Source of the DNA: a virus
Reading direction: 5' to 3' (one strand)
Virus record (IMG/VR): IMGVR_UViG_3300044733_000677
Span: 1-23,594 of that record
Length of the DNA stretch: 23,594 nucleotides
Of the stretch, positions 18,847 through 23,594 are shown piece after piece. Position 1 is the stretch's first letter. The number at the start of each line of letters is the position of its first letter. The translations under genes and the position numbers were made by a program. The notes below the pieces were generated by a model. The model saw only the letters and a list, made by a program, of their open reading frames with translations, was not told the origin of the DNA and made no database searches.

Positions 18847-21800
18847 ATGTCTAATCCATCAAACTTGTATGCAGAAAAGGTATATTCAGAGCATCCGCTT
18901 GTTTTGTGGGCATTAGACGATAAACTTGACTATAAAGGTTTAATCTCTGAAGGACAGCGCAACCTTACAAGTTTGTGGACACCAACAAATGCTGTACTTG
19001 CAGCGTCTTCAGAAAATTTGAATGAACCATTTATAGATAGTTCTTTAACTAGAATTAGGGTAAATGTTCCCGTATCAGAAACGCTTGAAGCATCAGTTAT
19101 TAGCCCTAACATCCTTAACTTTAACACTCTCGCAGACCTTGGAACATTCACTGTTGGATCATATTTTTATTCAAACAGTTTATTTTTACAAACTGTCTCA
19201 ATAGGATATGAATACACAGATCCATCCACATCAACGATAGTTCAAAATTTAAAAACCTTTACTAGCACACTTTATCAAAAGTGGGGATTTATTTCTGAAA
19301 CTTTTGAAATTCCAAATGTATCTGCACAACTGAGACTTGTGATTAAAATTAAAGTTTTTGAGGGATCAACAACATCAACAGATAACGAATTTTATATAAA
19401 TGGTATTACCTTGGGGCAGTGGAATGAAGAATTTAATACATATTCTTTAAACGGAATAACAGAAACTACAGTGCCAACAAGTATAAGCATTTACGGTGGC
19501 TATGATGCAGTAGAAGCACAGGCATACGGAGTTGCAGAAGATTCTGGGTACTATATTACTGAAGGTGGTTTGAAATGTAAAAATGCAGGCATTCCTTTAG
19601 TTTATGGTGCAAGCGGAGTAACACGATTAGAACCAAACACTGACGCATCTTTGATACTTCCAGGCAAAGGATTTTTAAATAAAAAAGGACAATATAACGA
19701 TTATACAATTGAGTTCTGGGCAAGAATAGCCGTAAATACATCCACACCATTTAAAATATTTGGACCAATAGCATCAGAAGATGGATTGTATGTTGAAGAT
19801 GGATTTTTAACATTAGTTATTAGTGATCAGTTTGCTTCACACTTCGTTGGTGAATGGTTTAGGCCAATGCTTATTCACATTCGTTTAATTAAAAATTCTG
19901 CATCTTTATTGGTTAATGGTGAAGAAGTTCTATCTCTATCTTTAGATACCGCAACTTTAACTCTTCCCGAAGAACTTGATAACAGTGGAGATAGCCAAGA
20001 CTGGGTAGGGTTTTATGCAAGCAATAACGTCTATCCTTTTGAAATTGATTGTGTTGCCATATACTCTTATCAAGTTCCAGTTACAGTTGCAAAGCGTAGG
20101 TGGGTCTACGGACAAGGAGTTGTTTCTGCAGAAGGAATAAACTCATCATATGGAGGAACAACTGCTTTTATAGATTATCCATTTGCAGATTATACTGCTA
20201 ACTATAATTACCCAGATTTTGCTAGATGGGATCAAGGAAGTTTTGATAACCTATCAACTAATCAAACAAGTTTAAGAACACCAGAGTATGCCTTACCAGA
20301 AATATTTTTAGGAACAAAAACATTGCAAAACCTATACGATGATAACAAAGATGTACAAGATAACGAATCTGGTCCTGTTATTACCGATAAGTTTTTGTCT
20401 TTTAGGCCCAACAACACCTGGAACTCTATTGAATCATACATTAATTTTCCAAGATTTAACTTGTTGTCAAGCGAAGTTGAGAGTTGTTACGGCGTCTTCA
20501 GTTCTCATAACTTAGCATCAGATGAAATATTATTTAAAATATACAATCCATTAAACAATAACTATTTTACAATTCTTAAAGACGGAAATTTAATCAAATA
20601 TTCTTTAACCTATAACGGAACTACTCAACTATTATTTACTTCTAGCGCAATAACCGCTAATAGCCTTTTTGCAGTTGGATTTAATATAAAAACATTATCA
20701 GAAAAATTTGGCAGTAACGTAAGTTCATTTTTTGGAAATCAAAGTTCATTAAAAATGTATGTGTGCGGAGATGACTCTGGAGACTACACCTTTACGGGAA
20801 GACTTTATTCTATTGGGCTAGGAACAACATTAAATTCTACAAAAATAACAACCTATATTGATACAAATGGATTTATTGAATTAGACAAGGGTCAACAATT
20901 AGTTGATCACACAGCCAGTTATACAATTCTTCCATCAGAGGCATATGAAAAGTATTTCTTGGATATAGGCGTTGCGGGGTACTGGCAAGACTATCTGCCA
21001 CTTTCTTACTTTGCTCAATTTGTAAAAAATAATAATGGTGAAGAATTTTATGAGATAGACTTTTTACAATTTAATATAGGATATCCAACAACAACAACTT
21101 TACAGCAAGAGTCTGGAACAACATCTTCTTATTACAATACAGATGGCGCACAAATAAAAAGTTATGTAACATTTCAGTATGTTGCAGATGGTGCAAACGT
21201 TCCTACCTCTTTTGCTAATGAAGAGCAGCCAGATGAGTATAAAGTCCTTGACTTAAATAATTACGAAGACTGGGAAACAACAAGATTTGAGATTTTAAAT
21301 AATACATTGATTTATCCAATTAAGACGGTAGACTTTAATAGACTTGCAATTGTCTATAGTCTTGAATTTAACAGTCGTGGAATTTTAACTAAGCCAATTT
21401 TATTAAATAAATTACAGTTGGCCTCTCAAGCATTTAACGACAATTCTTTTAATCCAGTAGGAACAAGGTTTGGAGTAGATCTATTTCCATATAAAAAGAA
21501 TGGCATTTATTTTGACTACAAGTCTAAAAATCCATTTAGCATATATAAAGAAAGCACTCCATACCTATACCTGACAAAGACATCTGGAATTGAAGTACGT
21601 GGTGAAATAAATATTTTAGAAAATCGTGGACTAAATCTTCCGATTAACAAAGAGTTGGCAACAGACTATAAGGTCAGCGCTATGCAATTGTGGTTAAGAT
21701 ATGACCAAGATGCGTTTCCAGTAACTGCAACAGAGATTTTTGAAATTAACCATAAGAGTGGAACTCTAAAGTTTTACCTACAGGCAAACAGCGCTGACTT

Positions 21801-22311
21801 AGATAGAGGTAGAATATTTGTTTTAAATCAAAATGGTGTTCCCTACAATGGTGTTGGATTTTATTTAAATGGTAGCCTAGTAAGAGAGCCAGTACTATCT
21901 CTTAAAGAATGGTCATCTATAGGTATAGCATTTTTAACCTCTCTTGTCTATAACTCATATCTTGGAAGCATAAATTTGACAGGGCCAATACTATTTAATA
22001 ACATTGCATATTATCAGGCAAACAGCCTACAAGAGGTTGAAAGCAGAACATTTAGACCTTGGTTTCAGGTACTAACAGACGGTATCACAACAAATGATTG
22101 GCAGTTCTGGTTTAATAACTTTACTTGGGACGGAATGTTAGTAATAGGATCATCAGAGTTCTATGGTATTAATCCCTCAGATATTTATAAAACATATATA
22201 GGTACAAATAAGATAATCGTTGATGATGGAGAAGGCCTAGTTTATCAACCTGAAAAATTAAATGTATATGCAGATACTGAATGGTCAACAAACGTCTCTA
22301 CACCTGTATAG
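18847..22311 (+). CDS. Large LamG-like virion protein
   Basis: The 1154-residue protein begins MSNPSNLYAEKVYSEHPLVL followed by WALDD. At least three concanavalin/LamG-like beta-sandwich regions can be seen. One is at about 275-420 (YNDYTIEFWARIAV, HIRLIKNSASLLVNGEEVLS, FEIDCVAIYSYQV). A second is at about 545-660 (CYGVFSSHNLASDEILFKIY, GRLYSIGLG). A third is at about 940-1060 (AMQLWLRYD, LKFYLQANSADLDRGRIFVL, ILFNNIAYYQ). Such sugar-binding folds in large tail proteins suit host-surface recognition or a baseplate role. No signal peptide or catalytic motif is seen. It lies between the B12 module and the portal region with its own promoter. Virion location is inference. Confidence 0.7.
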   Translation: MSNPSNLYAEKVYSEHPLVLWALDDKLDYKGLISEGQRNLTSLWTPTNAVLAASSENLNEPFIDSSLTRIRVNVPVSETLEASVISPNILNFNTLADLGTFTVGSYFYSNSLFLQTVSIGYEYTDPSTSTIVQNLKTFTSTLYQKWGFISETFEIPNVSAQLRLVIKIKVFEGSTTSTDNEFYINGITLGQWNEEFNTYSLNGITETTVPTSISIYGGYDAVEAQAYGVAEDSGYYITEGGLKCKNAGIPLVYGASGVTRLEPNTDASLILPGKGFLNKKGQYNDYTIEFWARIAVNTSTPFKIFGPIASEDGLYVEDGFLTLVISDQFASHFVGEWFRPMLIHIRLIKNSASLLVNGEEVLSLSLDTATLTLPEELDNSGDSQDWVGFYASNNVYPFEIDCVAIYSYQVPVTVAKRRWVYGQGVVSAEGINSSYGGTTAFIDYPFADYTANYNYPDFARWDQGSFDNLSTNQTSLRTPEYALPEIFLGTKTLQNLYDDNKDVQDNESGPVITDKFLSFRPNNTWNSIESYINFPRFNLLSSEVESCYGVFSSHNLASDEILFKIYNPLNNNYFTILKDGNLIKYSLTYNGTTQLLFTSSAITANSLFAVGFNIKTLSEKFGSNVSSFFGNQSSLKMYVCGDDSGDYTFTGRLYSIGLGTTLNSTKITTYIDTNGFIELDKGQQLVDHTASYTILPSEAYEKYFLDIGVAGYWQDYLPLSYFAQFVKNNNGEEFYEIDFLQFNIGYPTTTTLQQESGTTSSYYNTDGAQIKSYVTFQYVADGANVPTSFANEEQPDEYKVLDLNNYEDWETTRFEILNNTLIYPIKTVDFNRLAIVYSLEFNSRGILTKPILLNKLQLASQAFNDNSFNPVGTRFGVDLFPYKKNGIYFDYKSKNPFSIYKESTPYLYLTKTSGIEVRGEINILENRGLNLPINKELATDYKVSAMQLWLRYDQDAFPVTATEIFEINHKSGTLKFYLQANSADLDRGRIFVLNQNGVPYNGVGFYLNGSLVREPVLSLKEWSSIGIAFLTSLVYNSYLGSINLTGPILFNNIAYYQANSLQEVESRTFRPWFQVLTDGITTNDWQFWFNNFTWDGMLVIGSSEFYGINPSDIYKTYIGTNKIIVDDGEGLVYQPEKLNVYADTEWSTNVSTPV

Positions 22312-22313
22312 TC

Positions 22314-22322
22314 TGATATACT
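22314..22322 (+). promoter_or_regulatory. Extended -10 promoter TGATATACT
   Basis: It begins just after the stop of the LamG-like gene. ATG 22330 is seven bases downstream, and ATG 22324 is only one base away, which is too close to be transcribed from it. Confidence 0.5.
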
Positions 22323-22329
22323 TATGGTT

Positions 22330-22725
22330 ATGGAATCTTTAATTAACCCAAAAACTGGTAAACCTTATGTTAAAAATGTACGTCGTCAGGTAATAGATAA
22401 GCATTATGACTGGGGTCTTTACGTATATAAGACATCTACTGGTAAATGGTTTACAGACGAAGAAGGCTCAGTTTTAAATATACCGTCCGACCGTGGAGAT
22501 CTTTCAAAAATTGCAGAATTAAAAAAAGTTGCAATGCATCACGGAGATGATGGACTTGGTAAGGCTGTATTTGTTCCAGGGCTAACTCAGGTTAGTGAAG
22601 AAGAATATTCCGAGCAAAAGGCAAGATTAAAAGAAGGATTAATTCCTTCAATGAATGACTTAGGTGCTTGGCATGCAGCACAACAAACATTAGAAAAGCA
22701 TGGAAGAGGGGCAATGGATGAGTGA
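22330..22725 (+). CDS. Unrecognised 131-residue protein upstream of the portal
   Basis: The start is set at ATG 22330 (MESLINPKTGKPYVKNVRRQ). The in-frame ATG at 22324 lies one base from a -10 box and would not be in the mRNA made from it. The product continues with YDWGLYVYKTSTGKWFTDEE and a helix (AELKKVAMHHGDDGLGK), then an acidic, helical C-terminal half with SMNDLGAWHAAQQTLEKHGR. It is soluble, with no known motif. It overlaps the portal gene by eight bases, so it probably belongs to the head-packaging group. Leaderless translation is likely because no ribosome site is present. Confidence 0.6.
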   Translation: MESLINPKTGKPYVKNVRRQVIDKHYDWGLYVYKTSTGKWFTDEEGSVLNIPSDRGDLSKIAELKKVAMHHGDDGLGKAVFVPGLTQVSEEEYSEQKARLKEGLIPSMNDLGAWHAAQQTLEKHGRGAMDE

Positions 22726-23594
22726 AGAACAGTATATCCGTGCAAGTCTTAATACAGAAGAAAAAGAAGACAATATTTTTAAATCACATGATCCTTTTAA
22801 TAAAAGTTGGGATGTTTTAAAAGATTACGTTGGACTTGATCAAAACTTTCGTCGTAGAACAACACGCAATTTAACAAAGTATGCTGCTCCAGAATTTAAC
22901 GCTGCTTACTTAGATGCAGCAAACGCAACACCATCTGGAGTGAATGCTGGATCAAAACAAATAAATCCTGGCACGGTATATAGAAATGGCTACGGACTAT
23001 TTGATGTAATAACTCCTCCATATAACATGTATGAGTTAGCCAACTTCTATGACACATCATTTGCTAATCATGCTGCTATTGATGCTAAGGTAGAAAACGT
23101 TGTAGGTTTGGGATATCGTTTTGATATTTCAGATAGAACGTTGTTAAGGTTTGAAATGAATGAAGATTCAAGTGCGGTAGACCGTGCTCGTAATCGTATT
23201 GAAAGAGCCAAGATTCAACTACGTGATTGGCTAGAAAATTTAAATGATGATGATAGTTTTACAAAAACAATGGAAAAGGTTTACACAGATCTTCAGGCAA
23301 CAGGTAATGGATTTATTGAAGTAGGTAGAACAACTGCTGGAGAGATTGGTTATGTTGGACATATTCCAGCAACTACCGTTCGTATACGACGCTTGCGTGA
23401 TGGCTTTGTGCAGATTATTGGTCAAAAGGTGGTTTACTTCAGAAACTTTGGGGCAAAGAATGCAAACCCTATGGGAACAGATCCACGTCCCAATGAGATT
23501 ATTCATTTAAAAGAATACTCACCTTTAAACACATTCTATGGTATTCCAGATATTATTGCAGCAATGCCATCCCTTATCGGAGATCAACTTGCAT
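22718..23594 (+). CDS. Phage portal protein, 3' end cut by the window
   Basis: ATG 22718 follows AGAGGGG and overlaps the previous gene by eight bases. The 292 visible residues begin MSEEQYIRASLNTEEKEDNI. They include FANHAAIDAKVENVVGLGYR, a helical part with RIERAKIQLRDWLENLNDDD, QATGNGFIEVGRTTAGEIGY, IPATTVRIRRLRDGFVQII and EIIHLKEYSPLNTFYGIPDI. This order (stem helix, GNGFIE strand, then IIHLKEYSP..T.YGIP) is typical of HK97/PBSX-type portal proteins, the dodecameric ring at the capsid vertex through which DNA is packaged. The frame stays open to the last base. Confidence 0.88.
   Translation, partial: MSEEQYIRASLNTEEKEDNIFKSHDPFNKSWDVLKDYVGLDQNFRRRTTRNLTKYAAPEFNAAYLDAANATPSGVNAGSKQINPGTVYRNGYGLFDVITPPYNMYELANFYDTSFANHAAIDAKVENVVGLGYRFDISDRTLLRFEMNEDSSAVDRARNRIERAKIQLRDWLENLNDDDSFTKTMEKVYTDLQATGNGFIEVGRTTAGEIGYVGHIPATTVRIRRLRDGFVQIIGQKVVYFRNFGAKNANPMGTDPRPNEIIHLKEYSPLNTFYGIPDIIAAMPSLIGDQLA

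Noticed and set aside
23240-23506. Minus-strand frame of 88 codons at the right end
   Set aside because: It lies inside the portal gene, has no start signals, and gives a Cys/Ile-rich sequence typical of an antisense shadow.

Overview
The window looks like part of a tailed double-stranded DNA phage genome, either a phage contig or a prophage. It ends inside a portal-protein gene. Most of it is a long run of tail-fibre and adhesin genes. Early-type mini-genes lie at the left end, and auxiliary metabolic genes sit between the fibre cluster and the portal. The DNA is clearly AT-rich, mainly in the third codon positions and in the spacers. Host type cannot be read directly. Several genes seem to begin at or next to the transcription start (leaderless), the ribonucleotide reductase is the B12-dependent class II enzyme, and one gene has a transcobalamin-like (DUF4430) fold. 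Together these fit a phage of an AT-rich aquatic actinobacterium, but that is inference.

Layout. Bases 1-1870 hold small genes and control DNA. A partial minus gene runs off the left edge. Four overlapping minus-strand mini-genes (755 to 198) follow. Then comes a 500-base control region with palindromes, a 22-bp direct repeat carrying a perfect DnaA-box sequence, a 9-bp long-range inverted repeat and a sigma70-type promoter. A plus-strand mini-gene operon (1259-1867) starts after a structured leader and ends at a terminator. Bases 1960-4557 hold a SpeD-like S-adenosylmethionine decarboxylase homologue, two small acidic or cysteine-bearing proteins, an unrecognised 254-residue protein, a possible nuclease and a one-helix membrane protein that could be a holin.

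Bases 4878-15511 are an adhesion cluster. It has three related baseplate/fibre-type beta proteins, a collagen-like protein, several short fibre proteins, a glycine-rich adhesin and three modular fibres that share N-terminal, middle and C-terminal modules. A secreted lysozyme is inserted in the opposite direction. Many of these cassettes carry their own extended -10 promoter (TGNTATAAT).

Bases 15662-18812 form what I read as a cobalamin module of four contiguous genes: adenosylcobalamin-dependent ribonucleotide reductase, a membrane-anchored transcobalamin-like protein, a 54-residue membrane protein and a PduO-type cob(I)alamin adenosyltransferase. The likely logic is to capture corrinoid, convert it to adenosylcobalamin and use it to make deoxynucleotides during infection. 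Bases 18847-23594 return to virion genes: a 1154-residue LamG-like protein, a small conserved-looking protein and the portal protein, which is cut by the window end.

The most interesting points are the compact B12 module, the repeated promoter/leaderless-start arrangement on both strands, and the leader at 1060-1258 with mutually exclusive hairpins.
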